From: Bradyrhizobium sp. LHD-71
GTDB taxonomy: Bacteria > Pseudomonadota > Alphaproteobacteria > Rhizobiales > Xanthobacteraceae
Length of the DNA stretch: 64,000 nucleotides
Assembly (NCBI RefSeq): GCF_031157255.1
Contig: NZ_JAVIFX010000003.1
Span: 248,001 to 312,000, forward strand
Reading direction: 5' to 3'
Part shown: piece after piece, positions 10,884-19,611 of the stretch
Layout: every line of letters begins with the position of its first letter
Numbering within the stretch: the stretch's first letter is position 1
Program-made: the position numbers and the translations under genes
The notes under the pieces: generated by a model
What the model was told of the DNA's origin: nothing
Database searches by the model: none
The model's input: the letters and a program-made list of their open reading frames with translations, nothing else

Positions 10884-11345
10884 TCAGGCCGCGACGCTGA
10901 CCTTCTCCGCGATCGCCTTGCTGTTGATCGGAATGCTGCGGGGCTTTTTCGCCTCCGGGATCTCACGCACGAGGTCGACATGCAGCAGGCCGTTCTCAAG
11001 CGAGGCGTCTTTCACCTGGACATGGTCGGCGAGCTGGAACACGCGTTCGAACGCGCGGGCGGCGATGCCACGGTAAAGCACCTCGGACTGGTCCTGGGCG
11101 TTCTCGTTGGCGGTCTTCTCGCCCTTGATCGTCAGCGTGTTTTCCTTCGTGACGATCGACAGCTCAGGCTCGGCAAAGCCGGAGACGGCAACGCTGATCC
11201 GGTAAGCGTTCTCACCAGTGCGCTCGATGTTGTAGGGCGGATAGCCGGGAGATGAAGATGAATCAGAAACCTGGTCGAGCAGCGAAAACAGCCGGTCGAA
11301 GCCGATGGTCGAACGATAGAAGGGGGTCAGATCGAAAGTACGCAT
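10884..11345 (-). CDS. Hsp20/IbpA-type small heat-shock protein
   Basis: A 153-residue ATP-independent holdase that binds unfolding proteins in the cytoplasm. The N-terminus MRTFDLTPFYRSTIGFDRLF and PPYNIERTGENAYRISVAVSGF match class A rhizobial sHsps (IbpA-like). The alpha-crystallin domain ends with the FERVFQLADHVQVKDASLENGLLHVDLVREIPE pattern. The C-terminal I-X-I anchor is seen as RSIPINSK. Expression is probably controlled at two levels: a sigma-32 promoter and a ROSE-like thermometer in the leader, both described separately. It is a single gene with its own terminator. Confidence 0.95.
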   Translation of the reverse strand: MRTFDLTPFYRSTIGFDRLFSLLDQVSDSSSSPGYPPYNIERTGENAYRISVAVSGFAEPELSIVTKENTLTIKGEKTANENAQDQSEVLYRGIAARAFERVFQLADHVQVKDASLENGLLHVDLVREIPEAKKPRSIPINSKAIAEKVSVAA

Positions 11346-11400
11346 GGGTAGTCCTCCATTGAGCGACTAAGATTTAGAGCCCGCCGCTATGGCCGGGCTT
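11346..11400 (-). promoter_or_regulatory. ROSE-like RNA thermometer in the hsp20 leader
   Basis: Reading the minus strand toward the start codon, a hairpin (GCCCG...CGGGC, 11379-11398) is followed by UCGCU at 11362-11366. The Shine-Dalgarno GGAGGA comes only a few bases later, at 11352-11357. In ROSE elements, typical of rhizobial small heat-shock genes, a U(U/C)GCU stretch pairs imperfectly with AGGA and melts at heat-shock temperature. The order, spacing and gene class all fit. Pairing was judged by eye only. Confidence 0.72.
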
Positions 11401-11439
11401 TCGTGCGTGCAGCCTAGTGGAGTGGCCTGCACGAGAATG

Positions 11440-11468
11440 ATATGGGGAAAGCGCCTTTTGCGTTCAAG
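11440..11468 (-). promoter_or_regulatory. RpoH (sigma-32) promoter of hsp20
   Basis: On the minus strand, CTTGAA (11463-11468) is followed after 15 bases by CCCCATAT (11440-11447). This is a near-perfect match to the sigma-32 consensus. It would place the transcript start about 88 bases before the hsp20 start codon, leaving room for the ROSE-like leader. Confidence 0.8.
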
Positions 11469-11538
11469 AGGTTCCGGAGTGATTCGGGGCCGATTGCAGG
11501 CCCGCCTCCATGATTTCCACCTCCACGCCCCTGGTTTC

Positions 11539-12486
11539 ATGACACTGGTTTCCATCCCCGCAAATCCGGTCCCCGAGAACGCTGTGAGCGGGACGATCAA
11601 GACGCCGGATGGAGCCGAGTTGCGGTTCGCCCGCTGGTCGCCGCCAGCGAACCGCAAAGGTACGGTCTGCGTCTTTCAGGGACGTGGCGAGTTCATCGAA
11701 AAATACTTCGAGACGGTGCGCGACCTGCGCGCGCGGGGCTTTGCGGTGGCGATGATCGACTGGCGCGGGCAGGGCCTTTCGTCGCGGCGCCTGCGCGATC
11801 CGCGCAAAGGCTATGTGAGAGACTTTGCCGACTACGAGACCGACGTCGAGACGTTTATCCGTGACGTCGTAATGCCCGACTGCCCGCCGCCCTTCTACGC
11901 GCTTGCCCATTCGATGGGCGGCGCGGTGTTGCTGCGCGTCGCTCACGCGCAGAAGCGCTGGTTCGACCGCATCGTGCTGTCGGCGCCGATGATCGACCTG
12001 CCGGGGCGCACCACCGGCCTGCCGGCGCGCATGCTCTTGCGCGCCATGCGCTGGATCGGCCGCGGCGGACAGTATGTGCCAACGGGCACCAGCGAATTGG
12101 TCGGCACCGGCGCCTTCGTCGGCAACCCCGTCACCAGTGATCCGGTCCGCTACGCGCGCAATGCAGCGGTGCTAGCGGAGCATCCGGCCCTGGGTCTGGC
12201 GGCGCCGTCGATCGCGTGGGCGGACACTGCGTTCCGCGCCATGCACAGATTCAAGCAGACGAAGTATCCGTCGCAGATCCGTCAGCCAGTGCTGATGCTG
12301 GCGGCGGGCGCCGACACCATCGTCTCGACTGCGGCGATCGAGGAGTTCGCCTATCACATGCGCGCCGGTTCGCATCTGGTGATTCCCGGCGCCAAGCACG
12401 AATTGCTGCAGGAGCAGGACCGCTATCGCGAGCAGTTCTGGGCGGCATTCGACGCGTTCGTGCCCGGCACGCCGCTGTTCAAGTGA
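11539..12486 (+). CDS. alpha/beta hydrolase, lysophospholipase (PldB/monoacylglycerol lipase) type
   Basis: The 315-residue product has the serine hydrolase elbow AHSMGGAV (G-X-S-X-G), a catalytic Asp candidate in LAAGADTIV and a His candidate in GAKHELLQE near the C-terminus. The FQGRGEFIEKYFE and DWRGQGLS patterns are typical of PldB-like lysophospholipases and monoacylglycerol lipases. I start at the ATG 11539 (MTLVSIP); the frame runs open upstream to 11389 but that part overlaps the divergent hsp20 promoter and reads basic and atypical. No signal peptide is evident, so it likely acts in the cytoplasm on membrane-derived lipids. It is convergent with the TSUP gene. Confidence 0.88.
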   Translation: MTLVSIPANPVPENAVSGTIKTPDGAELRFARWSPPANRKGTVCVFQGRGEFIEKYFETVRDLRARGFAVAMIDWRGQGLSSRRLRDPRKGYVRDFADYETDVETFIRDVVMPDCPPPFYALAHSMGGAVLLRVAHAQKRWFDRIVLSAPMIDLPGRTTGLPARMLLRAMRWIGRGGQYVPTGTSELVGTGAFVGNPVTSDPVRYARNAAVLAEHPALGLAAPSIAWADTAFRAMHRFKQTKYPSQIRQPVLMLAAGADTIVSTAAIEEFAYHMRAGSHLVIPGAKHELLQEQDRYREQFWAAFDAFVPGTPLFK

Positions 12487-12511
12487 ACGGCTGATCCGCT
12501 GATCGCACTGC

Positions 12512-13255
12512 TCAGCGCACCAGCGGTGCGGCGATGAGATAGATCCCGAGCAGCAACAAGCCGATGAAGAACCAGCGGCGGAACGTCGCCTGTTCGAGCC
12601 GCAGCCGCACCACCTGTCCAATCCACATGCCGGCGAGGGCTGCGACGAGTGCAATGATCGCAGTTGCTGCCAGCGACACGTTCAGGACGCCGGCGCCGAT
12701 CAGGTTGAACGAGAGCGCAACGGTCGAGATCGTGAAAGACAGGCCGAGCGCCTGCACGAGTTCTTCCTTCTCGAGACCAATTCCCTGCAGGTAGACGATC
12801 GCTGGAATCACGAAGACCCCGGTGGCCGCGGTGATCAAACCGGTGAGCAGCCCAACGATCGGACCCAGCCAGGCCTCCTTGTCGTGCGGAACCTTGAAGC
12901 GCACGGCGCTCAGGCCAAGCACCGCATAGACGATCAGCGACAGGCCGAGGGCAATGGCGCCGAAGCGTGCATACGGCCCCGTCAGCCAGCCTGCGCCAAG
13001 CCAGGTGCCGATGCAGACGCCGGCCAGCATACCAGCGAGCCGTTTGAGGAGCCCGCGCAAGTAAGGACCGCCAACCATCTGCCAGAAGTTCGTAGCGAGC
13101 GACGGCACCACCAGCATCGCCGCGGCTTGGCCGGGCGGCATCGCGATTGCGAGCAATCCCATCGAGATCGTCGGCAGCCCGAGGCCGAGCACGCCTTTGA
13201 CGAGGCCGGCCAGCAGGAATACGGCGGCAATGATGAGCGCGGCAAAGTCCAGCAT
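12512..13255 (-). CDS. TSUP (TauE/SafE) family permease
   Basis: A 247-residue integral membrane protein with about eight hydrophobic segments. The first segment carries the G-L-V-K-G-V-L-G-L-G-L-P family signature and the middle of the protein repeats it in the G-L-L-T-G-L-I-T-A-A-T-G region, consistent with the two-fold TSUP fold. Family members export sulfite, sulfoacetate or other small sulfur or organic anions. I start at MLDFAAL; a 12-residue extension is open upstream. The divergent LysR gene at 13342 is the likely regulator. The substrate cannot be told from sequence. Confidence 0.88.
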   Translation of the reverse strand: MLDFAALIIAAVFLLAGLVKGVLGLGLPTISMGLLAIAMPPGQAAAMLVVPSLATNFWQMVGGPYLRGLLKRLAGMLAGVCIGTWLGAGWLTGPYARFGAIALGLSLIVYAVLGLSAVRFKVPHDKEAWLGPIVGLLTGLITAATGVFVIPAIVYLQGIGLEKEELVQALGLSFTISTVALSFNLIGAGVLNVSLAATAIIALVAALAGMWIGQVVRLRLEQATFRRWFFIGLLLLGIYLIAAPLVR

Positions 13256-13341
13256 GGGCCGGACATTGACGGCATGAGCCACCGCGCGCAATCTGGAGCA
13301 TCCGGAGATTGCCTTCGGGAATGCCGAAGGATTGACGGCAG

Positions 13342-14232
13342 ATGCATTTCGACCTGGTCGACCTGAGGCTGTTCATTGCCGTTGCTGAAGCGCGCAGCAT
13401 CACCCATGGCGCCACGCGCGTTCATCTGGCGTTGGCGTCGGCAAGCGAGCGCATCAAGGGGCTCGAGGCTGCGCTGGGAATTGCGCTGCTTGAGCGCGGC
13501 CGGCGCGGCGTCACGCCCACGGCGGCTGGCGAAAGTCTGCTCGACCACGCGCGGCTGGTCTTGCGGCAGGTCGAGGTGATGCGCGGCGATCTACTCGGCT
13601 TCGCGCGCGGGCTGCATGCCAGGGTGAAGATCCTTGCCAACACCTCCGGGCTCTCGGAGCATCTGCCGAAAGCGGTGGCGAGCTTCCTGGCCGAGCATCC
13701 GACCATCAGCATCGAAGTCGAAGAGCGCGAAAGCGTCGATATCGCCCAACTGATAGCTTCCGGCGCTGCCGATATAGGCGTTGCGGTCGAGGACATGCTG
13801 CCCGCGACAGTGAAGCGATATCCTTTCTGCGACGACAACCTCGTCCTGGTGGTCCCGCGCACGGATGCGCTGGCGCGGCATCGCCGCGTCGCCTTCGCCG
13901 ACGTCCTCGGCCGGGCCTTCGTCGGCTTGTCGGGGACGAGCGCGTTGCACGATCACGTCGTCAGGCAGGCTGTGCAGCTTGGCGCGCGCCTGCGTTTCCG
14001 GGTGCGGATGCGCTCTTTCGATGCAGTCTGCGAGCTGGTTGCCGCCGGCGCCGGGATCGCGGTCATTCCCGAGGCCGCCGCGCGTCGCTGCAGCCGCGGC
14101 ATGGCGATTCAGCCGATCAGACTGCGGGAGCGCTGGGCGCAGCGGAAGCTCGTCGTGTGCACCCATGATGGCGGGACGATGTCGAAGCCGGCTCAGCAGC
14201 TGTTCGAACATTTGCGCCGTGCGGCCCGCTGA
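13342..14232 (+). CDS. LysR-family transcriptional regulator
   Basis: The 296-residue protein starts with a winged helix-turn-helix (LVDLRLFIAVAEARSITHGATRVHLALASASERIKGLE) and continues as a periplasmic-binding-like effector domain ending in RRAAR. It contains the family pattern of a first beta-strand ARVKILANTSGLSEHLP after the linker. It is divergent from the TSUP permease with under 90 bp between the starts, the classic layout in which a LysR protein controls its neighbour and itself. The effector ligand is unknown; a sulfur or organic anion is possible if the permease is its target. Confidence 0.92.
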   Translation: MHFDLVDLRLFIAVAEARSITHGATRVHLALASASERIKGLEAALGIALLERGRRGVTPTAAGESLLDHARLVLRQVEVMRGDLLGFARGLHARVKILANTSGLSEHLPKAVASFLAEHPTISIEVEERESVDIAQLIASGAADIGVAVEDMLPATVKRYPFCDDNLVLVVPRTDALARHRRVAFADVLGRAFVGLSGTSALHDHVVRQAVQLGARLRFRVRMRSFDAVCELVAAGAGIAVIPEAAARRCSRGMAIQPIRLRERWAQRKLVVCTHDGGTMSKPAQQLFEHLRRAAR

Positions 14233-14238
14233 CCGGGC

Positions 14239-15021
14239 TCAAGAATTGAGCAGCTTCATCGCTTCTTGGTGGATGCGCGGATCGCCGGCGGCGATGATGT
14301 TGCCGCCGCCATGGGCGGGCTTGCCGTCCCATGTCGTGACGATGCCGCCGGCGCCGGCGATGATCGGCACAAGGGCGGCGATGTCATAGGAGTTCAGCCC
14401 CGCTTCGATCACCAGGTCCACGTGACCGGCGGCGAGCATGCAGTAGGCGTAGCAATCGCCGCCATAGCGCGACAGCCGCACCTCTTGTTCGACCTGGCCG
14501 AACAGTGCGCGCTGTGCCTCGTTCATTAGCAGCGGTGTCGTGGTGTAGAGCGTGGCCTCGCGAAGCGAGGAGCAGCGGCGGACGCTGAGTTTGCGTTCGC
14601 CGACGGGGCCGCGATAACGCGCGGAGCCGTTGTCGCCGGTGAAGCGCTCGCGAATGAACGGCTGATGCATCATGCCGAATGCCGGCTCGCCGTGATGCAG
14701 AAGTGCGATCAGCGTGCCCCAGACCGGGAAGCCGCCGATGAAGGCCTTGGTGCCGTCGATCGGATCCAGCACCCAGACATACTCGGCGTCTGGACGTTCG
14801 CTGCCAAACTCCTCGCCGACGATCCCGTGTTGCGGGAAATGCATCGAGATCAATTTGCGCATGGCGGCTTCAGCCGCGCGATCGGCCTCGGTGACCGGAT
14901 CGAATTCGTGCCCGGACTTCTTGTTCTCGATTCCAAGTGACGTGCGGAAGAAGGGCAGGATGGTCTCGCCGGACGCGGTGGCCAGCTTTTCGATGAAGGC
15001 CGCGAAATCGATGACCGTCAC
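14239..15021 (-). CDS. hisN: inositol-monophosphatase-family phosphatase, histidinol-phosphatase type
   Basis: A 260-residue metal-dependent phosphatase. The metal motifs are clear: GEEFG, WVLDPIDGTKAF (D-P-I-D-G-T) and the C-terminal YDIAALVPIIAGAGG. The FFRTSLGIENKKSGHEFDPVTEADRAAE N-terminus and the GGDCYAYCMLAAGHVDLVIE segment match HisN histidinol-phosphatases rather than SuhB. This enzyme removes phosphate from L-histidinol phosphate in histidine synthesis in organisms lacking HisB-type activity. The start is GTG at 15021. The neighbouring sRNA at 15341 has the family nickname suhB from the same type of neighbourhood. Confidence 0.88.
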   Translation of the reverse strand: MTVIDFAAFIEKLATASGETILPFFRTSLGIENKKSGHEFDPVTEADRAAEAAMRKLISMHFPQHGIVGEEFGSERPDAEYVWVLDPIDGTKAFIGGFPVWGTLIALLHHGEPAFGMMHQPFIRERFTGDNGSARYRGPVGERKLSVRRCSSLREATLYTTTPLLMNEAQRALFGQVEQEVRLSRYGGDCYAYCMLAAGHVDLVIEAGLNSYDIAALVPIIAGAGGIVTTWDGKPAHGGGNIIAAGDPRIHQEAMKLLNS

Positions 15022-15305
15022 GGATGGGTCCTGTCAGAGGTGCCGGTAAAGCCCGGCCATCGTCCTCCATGGCCGTATAAGAAAGCCTGCGCTGCGGCAA
15101 CGACGATTGTCAGTCGCAGCCTTTGCCGTTATTTCACCAACGCATGGCCCGCGGCCTCGAGCGTGCGGCGACTTCAGGAATCGAATCGACGGATTCCCCG
15201 CCGGTAGAAATTTACGCCTCGTTTCGTGACGATTTCGCCCATCGGAAGGGCGCAATACGGAAGAACCGATATGCGTAAATTGCATAAGTAACGGGTGATT
15301 AGGAC

Positions 15306-15334
15306 TTGATTTTTGTGCGTCGCGGTCGCATATT
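15306..15334 (+). promoter_or_regulatory. sigma-70-type promoter of the MmgR-like sRNA
   Basis: TTGATT (15306-15311) and CATATT (15329-15334) are separated by exactly 17 bases. They lie directly upstream of the predicted sRNA, placing the start near 15341. Confidence 0.65.
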
Positions 15335-15340
15335 GTTGCG

Positions 15341-15428
15341 GTGCGGTAGTGCTCTGCACCACCGCTGCCCTCCTTGGGCGTTTCCTCCCTAGACTTGGGC
15401 CGCTTGTTTTCACAAGCGGCCCTTTTTT
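15341..15428 (+). ncRNA. MmgR / alpha-r8 ('suhB') family small RNA
   Basis: The intergenic stretch has three parts in order. First is a 5' stem-loop (GCGGT-a-GTGC-tct-GCAC-c-ACCGC). Second is an unpaired region holding TTTCCTCCCT at 15381-15390. Third is a strong terminator with 10-bp arms GGGCCGCTTG and CAAGCGGCCC (15397-15422) followed by TTTTTT. As I recall, TTTCCTCCCT is the near-invariant core of the MmgR/alpha-r8 sRNA family in rhizobia, an Hfq-bound regulator linked to polyhydroxybutyrate storage in Sinorhizobium. The gene beside it is an inositol-monophosphatase-family gene, again as in that family. Predicted length is about 88 nt. Confidence 0.85.
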
Positions 15429-15465
15429 CTTGCACGCCGTTTCTTGGGCTTCCGGTGGCTGAGGC

Positions 15466-16353
15466 TTACTCGGCCGCCGTCTGGAAAGGTCCAAGATCGG
15501 ACAGAGGGATAGCTGCGCACGCCTCGGCAAGCGCCGCGAGGTCGGCTGCGACCTTTGCGAAATTCGCGTTACGCTCACGGGTACGCTCGTCCATGTAGAT
15601 CGCACGGTTGAGCTCGATCTGGATCGCGTGCAGACCGCTGGCCGGATTGCCATAGTGCTCCGTGATGAAGCCGCCTGCATACGGCTTGTTGCGGCCGACG
15701 GTGTAACCGAGGCGTTGCATCGTATTCTGGATCACATCGGCGAGCAGCGGGGTGCAACTCGTGCCGTAACGATCACCGATTACAAGGTCGGGCCGGCGCG
15801 TCTCATCGCGCGAAACGCCGACCGAAGGCATCGAATGGCAGTCGATCAGGATCGCTGTCCCGAAGTCGTTGTGCACCTTGGCGATCAGCCGCCTGAGCGC
15901 GCGATGATAGGGCTTGTAGAGACTCTCGATACGCTGCAGGGCATCCTCGATGGAGAGGCGGTCCGAATAGATCTCCTGTCCGTCGCCGACCACGCGCGGA
16001 ATGGTGCCGAGACCGCCGGCGACCCGCATCGAGCGGGTGTTGGCGAAGCTCGGCAGGCGGCCGGCAAACATGCGCGGGTCGAGCTCATAGGGCTCGCGGT
16101 TCACGTCCACGTAGGAGCGCGGGAAATTCACGTTCACCACCGCAAGGCCCCGGCCGCTCAGGCCCGCAATCAACTCGTCCATGAACGAGTCTTCGGACTT
16201 GCGGAGCGCGGCCATGTCGATGCGCGCGGCCATCAGGAATTCGTGCGGGTAAACGGTCCCGCTGTGAGGCGAGTTGAAGATGATCGGTGCCCGCCAGCGC
16301 GCGGGCTCGGTGATCTCGAAGGGCGGGGACAGATCGCCCCTGAATTCGTTCAT
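15466..16353 (-). CDS. N-formylglutamate amidohydrolase family protein
   Basis: The 295-residue product has the family opening IIFNSPHSGTVYP and the central ILIDCHSMPSVG, supplying the likely zinc and catalytic His/Asp residues, plus NREPYELDPRMF. The classical family enzyme hydrolyses N-formyl-L-glutamate to formate and glutamate at the end of histidine degradation. No other hut genes are nearby, so it may instead act on another N-acyl amino acid. The sRNA terminator lies just downstream, pointing at it. Start ATG at 16353. Confidence 0.88.
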   Translation of the reverse strand: MNEFRGDLSPPFEITEPARWRAPIIFNSPHSGTVYPHEFLMAARIDMAALRKSEDSFMDELIAGLSGRGLAVVNVNFPRSYVDVNREPYELDPRMFAGRLPSFANTRSMRVAGGLGTIPRVVGDGQEIYSDRLSIEDALQRIESLYKPYHRALRRLIAKVHNDFGTAILIDCHSMPSVGVSRDETRRPDLVIGDRYGTSCTPLLADVIQNTMQRLGYTVGRNKPYAGGFITEHYGNPASGLHAIQIELNRAIYMDERTRERNANFAKVAADLAALAEACAAIPLSDLGPFQTAAE

Positions 16354-16536
16354 TGCGGCGCGTTCGCTTCCACCAGAAATGCCGGCAAGATCCGGCTGGC
16401 TTTCGTCACTTTAGCCAGCCATTGTGGGTCAAACTTAGCACTCCTGCCAAGGGGCACCTAACCTTCACCCGAAATTTACCTAAAATCGGCCTAATAGGCG
16501 GCACTCTCCATGACGGCAAATCACCTCGAAGGCCAA

Positions 16537-16899
16537 ATGAACAAGAAAATCCTGCTCGCGGAAGACGATAACGACATGCGACGCTTCCTGGCGAAAGCGC
16601 TGGAGAACGCCGGCTTCGAGGTTTCCTCCTTTGACAACGGCCTTTCCGCTTACAAGCGACTGCGGGAGGAACCTTTCGAAATGCTTTTGACCGATATCGT
16701 GATGCCGGAAATGGATGGTATCGAGCTCGCCCGCCGCGCTGCCGAGCTCGACCCGGATATCAAGATCATGTTCATCACCGGTTTCGCGGCCGTGGCGCTG
16801 AACTCGGATTCGCAGGCGCCAAAGAACGCCAAGGTGCTGTCCAAGCCGGTCCACCTGCGTGAGCTCGTCAGCGAGGTCAACAAGATGCTGGCGGCCTGA
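16537..16899 (+). CDS. cpdR: CpdR-type single-domain response regulator
   Basis: A 120-residue stand-alone receiver domain. Acidic pocket residues are in LLAEDDNDMRRFL and the phospho-acceptor is D53 in MLLTDIVMPEMDG. The FMFITGFAAVAL-like segment (here IMFITGFAAVALNSD) and KPVHLRELVSEV are hallmark CpdR sequence. CpdR, when unphosphorylated, directs ClpXP to the pole and primes proteolysis of cell-cycle factors; the CckA-ChpT relay phosphorylates it. I start at the ATG 16537 because MNKKILLAEDD is the family N-terminus; nine more codons are open upstream. It stands alone. Confidence 0.93.
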   Translation: MNKKILLAEDDNDMRRFLAKALENAGFEVSSFDNGLSAYKRLREEPFEMLLTDIVMPEMDGIELARRAAELDPDIKIMFITGFAAVALNSDSQAPKNAKVLSKPVHLRELVSEVNKMLAA

Positions 16900-16985
16900 G
16901 GATTCGGGACACTAGGACCGCATTGCCGTCCTTGCCTGCCCCGGATTCAGTCGTTATAGGACGCGGACCCCAGAAGACCGGTCAA

Positions 16986-17060
<75 letters not shown>

Positions 17061-17111
17061 CGCTTCGCCCTGAGGGGCTACGTGTCAAAGCCAGCCTTCG
17101 CCGGCTACCGC

Positions 17112-18986
17112 TCAGGTGTTTCCGTCAGCGCGCACCAACTGCAGCAGCGCATCGCCATAGCGCTCGAGTTTTTTGTCACCGATCCCGGGCACGGACCGGA
17201 GCTGGTCCCGGCTCTTGGGCGATGCCGCAACGATTCCCTCCAGCGTGGCGTCGTGCAGGATGACGTAGGCCGGCACGCCGAGTTCACGCGCCATTCCTGA
17301 GCGCCAGTTGCGCAATGCCGTGAGCAAGGCGGAACTTCCGGACCCGCCGGGGGCGCCGCTCGCGGGCACAGCCCTGGCTCGTCTGTTTCGCTTCGTGCTC
17401 GCAGATGTCTCCTCGCGCAGCATCACGGTGGTCTCGCCCCTCAGCACGCCGCGTGCCGATTCGGTCAGCTTCAGCCCGCCAAAGGCTTCGCTGTCCGATT
17501 GCAGATGGCCGTGCGCGACAAGCTGGCGGATCACCGCGCGCCATTGCCGATCGTTCAGCTCGGTGCCGACGCCGAACACCGAAAGCTTCTCGTGTCCAAG
17601 CTGCGTGACGCGCTCGGTCGAACGGCCGAGCAGCACATCGATCAGGTGCATCGCCCCAAAACGCTGTCCCGTCCGATACACGCACGACAGCACCTTCTGC
17701 GCCGCCACCGAGCCATCCCAGACGCGAGGCGGCGACGTGCAGTTGTCGCAGTTGCTGCAACTGGGGCCGTCGCAGGCCTCGCCAAAGTAACCGAGCAGCC
17801 GCTCGCGTCGGCAGCCCGCTGTCTCACACAATCCTACCAGCGCATCGAGCTTGCCGATCGAGACGCGCTTGAACGCGTCCGATCCGGTCGACTCGTCGAT
17901 CATGCGCCGCTGCTGCACGATGTCGGACAGGCCATAGGTCATCCACGCGTTGGAGGGTTTTCCGTCGCGACCCGCGCGGCCCGTTTCCTGGTAGTAGGCC
18001 TCGATGCTTTTCGGCAGATCGAGATGCGCGACAAAACGCACGTCGGGCTTGTCGATACCCATGCCGAACGCGATGGTCGCGACGATGACGATGCCGTCTT
18101 CGTTGAGGAAGCGATCCTGGTGGCGGGCGCGCAAGCTTGCGTCCATGCCGGCATGATAGCTGAGCGCGGGGATGCCGGCTTTGACGAGCGCAGCGACGGT
18201 GTCCTCGACCTTGGCGCGGGACAGGCAATAGACGATGCCGGCGTCGCCGGCGTGCCGCTCGGCGATGAACTCCTGGAGCTGCGCCTTGGCGTTCCGCTTC
18301 TCGACGATCTCATAGCGGATGTTCGGACGATCGAAGCTTGCGATGAAGCACGGAGCGTCGTCCAGCCCGAGGCGCGTTGCGATTTCTTTGCGGGTGAGAT
18401 CGTCCGCGGTGGCGGTCAGTGCGATCCTGGGCACGTCCGGAAACTGCTCTGCCAGCACCGACAGCCCGATATACTCGGGACGAAAATCGTGCCCCCATTG
18501 CGAGACGCAATGCGCCTCGTCGATCGCAAACAGGGCCAATCGGGTCCGCTTCAACAGGCTGAGGCAGCGCTGCGTCAGCAGCCGCTCAGGTGCGACATAA
18601 AGCAGGTCCAGGTGGCCTGCGAGCAGACGCTGCTCGACAGCCTGAGCTTCCTCCCACGACAGCGTCGAGTTCAGGACTGCCGCCTTCACGCCTGCATCGA
18701 GCAGCCCGGCAACCTGATCGCGCATCAGCGCAATCAGCGGCGAGACGACGATGCCGCAGCCCCGGCGCAGCAGCGAGGGCAACTGGTAGCAAAGCGACTT
18801 GCCGCCGCCGGTCGGCATCAGCACCATACAGCTGCCGCCGCCGGCGACGTGACTGATGATCGCCTCCTGCTCGCCGCGGAACGCGGGCAGACCGAACACG
18901 GAGTTCAGGAGCGAGATGGCGGTGGGAGCAATGCGACCTGCGTCGTCACTCGAGCCCGGTTCGAGCTGTATCGTCACTGGTCTCAC
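17112..18986 (-). CDS. recQ: ATP-dependent DNA helicase RecQ
   Basis: A 624-residue 3'-5' helicase for recombination and fork repair. Visible parts are Walker A MPTGGGKS, the DEAH box in FAIDEAHCVSQWGHDF, motif VI QETGRAGRDG, and the zinc-binding cysteines CETAGCRRE and CDGPSCSNCDNC. A winged-helix RQC domain follows, and a C-terminal HRDC domain (NWRSGMARELGVPAYVILHD, then VPGIGDKKLERYGDALL). Length fits full RecQ. The start is GTG at 18986; a second in-frame GTG lies three codons on. Confidence 0.97.
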   Translation of the reverse strand: MRPVTIQLEPGSSDDAGRIAPTAISLLNSVFGLPAFRGEQEAIISHVAGGGSCMVLMPTGGGKSLCYQLPSLLRRGCGIVVSPLIALMRDQVAGLLDAGVKAAVLNSTLSWEEAQAVEQRLLAGHLDLLYVAPERLLTQRCLSLLKRTRLALFAIDEAHCVSQWGHDFRPEYIGLSVLAEQFPDVPRIALTATADDLTRKEIATRLGLDDAPCFIASFDRPNIRYEIVEKRNAKAQLQEFIAERHAGDAGIVYCLSRAKVEDTVAALVKAGIPALSYHAGMDASLRARHQDRFLNEDGIVIVATIAFGMGIDKPDVRFVAHLDLPKSIEAYYQETGRAGRDGKPSNAWMTYGLSDIVQQRRMIDESTGSDAFKRVSIGKLDALVGLCETAGCRRERLLGYFGEACDGPSCSNCDNCTSPPRVWDGSVAAQKVLSCVYRTGQRFGAMHLIDVLLGRSTERVTQLGHEKLSVFGVGTELNDRQWRAVIRQLVAHGHLQSDSEAFGGLKLTESARGVLRGETTVMLREETSASTKRNRRARAVPASGAPGGSGSSALLTALRNWRSGMARELGVPAYVILHDATLEGIVAASPKSRDQLRSVPGIGDKKLERYGDALLQLVRADGNT

Positions 18987-19083
18987 TCGCTGGCGCCGTT
19001 CGGGGAGCTTGCTGATTCGAAGGAGCTCACTTTAGGATATCGAGGCAGCCGTGACGATTGGCGCCGGGACGGAGGAGACAGCT

Positions 19084-19599
19084 TCAGGAGGGGGCTTTGC
19101 CTGCTGTCTTTCGCCAGGGCTGAAGCGGCTCGAAGGTATAAGGAAGATCGATCAAAGCGAGGTAGGGCTGGCGCGACGCGTCCCAAAGCTGGCCGTCCTT
19201 CGCGTATTCCTGGGCGAGCACCAATCGCCCGTCCTTGCGTAGCAGCGCTTCCTTGTCGGAATAAGCCTCCAGCAGCGCATCTCCTGGAAAGGCTTTCAGC
19301 AACGCCACGACGGATGAGATCACGTCGACGTCAAATCTGTCGGAGATCGCGGTGTTGTGACAACGAAAAGAAATGGAACGCGTCGGTCTCACATCAAAGC
19401 TCAGCACCCTCGCCCTCGGCCCGCCCGGCCACTGCGGGTCGGGAAGCTCAGTGATGCTCAGAAGTGTTGCCTCGTTCTCTGCCTGCTTGATGTGCTTCCA
19501 ATCCTCCAAGTCCTCGAAGCGGCCGAGCTGCATGACCACGTCCTTCACCGCAGCGGTGTCAGCTTCGGTGTCCATGTAGAAGTCGTGCTCAATCGCCAT
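19084..19599 (-). CDS. probable immunity protein for the adjacent nuclease toxin (SitI3-like)
   Basis: A 171-residue soluble protein starting MAIEHDFYMDTEAD, with no signal peptide and an acidic, mixed alpha/beta character. The N-terminal 'MAIE-D-YMDT' pattern resembles SitI3-type immunity proteins, but this is a weak recall-level similarity. Its position is the stronger argument: it begins only 12 bp after the toxin gene, on the same strand, with its own ribosome site. This is the rule for polymorphic toxin/immunity pairs. It would neutralise the toxin's C-terminal nuclease in the cytoplasm. Confidence 0.6.
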   Translation of the reverse strand: MAIEHDFYMDTEADTAAVKDVVMQLGRFEDLEDWKHIKQAENEATLLSITELPDPQWPGGPRARVLSFDVRPTRSISFRCHNTAISDRFDVDVISSVVALLKAFPGDALLEAYSDKEALLRKDGRLVLAQEYAKDGQLWDASRQPYLALIDLPYTFEPLQPWRKTAGKAPS

Positions 19600-19611
19600 C
19601 GCCGTCTACCT

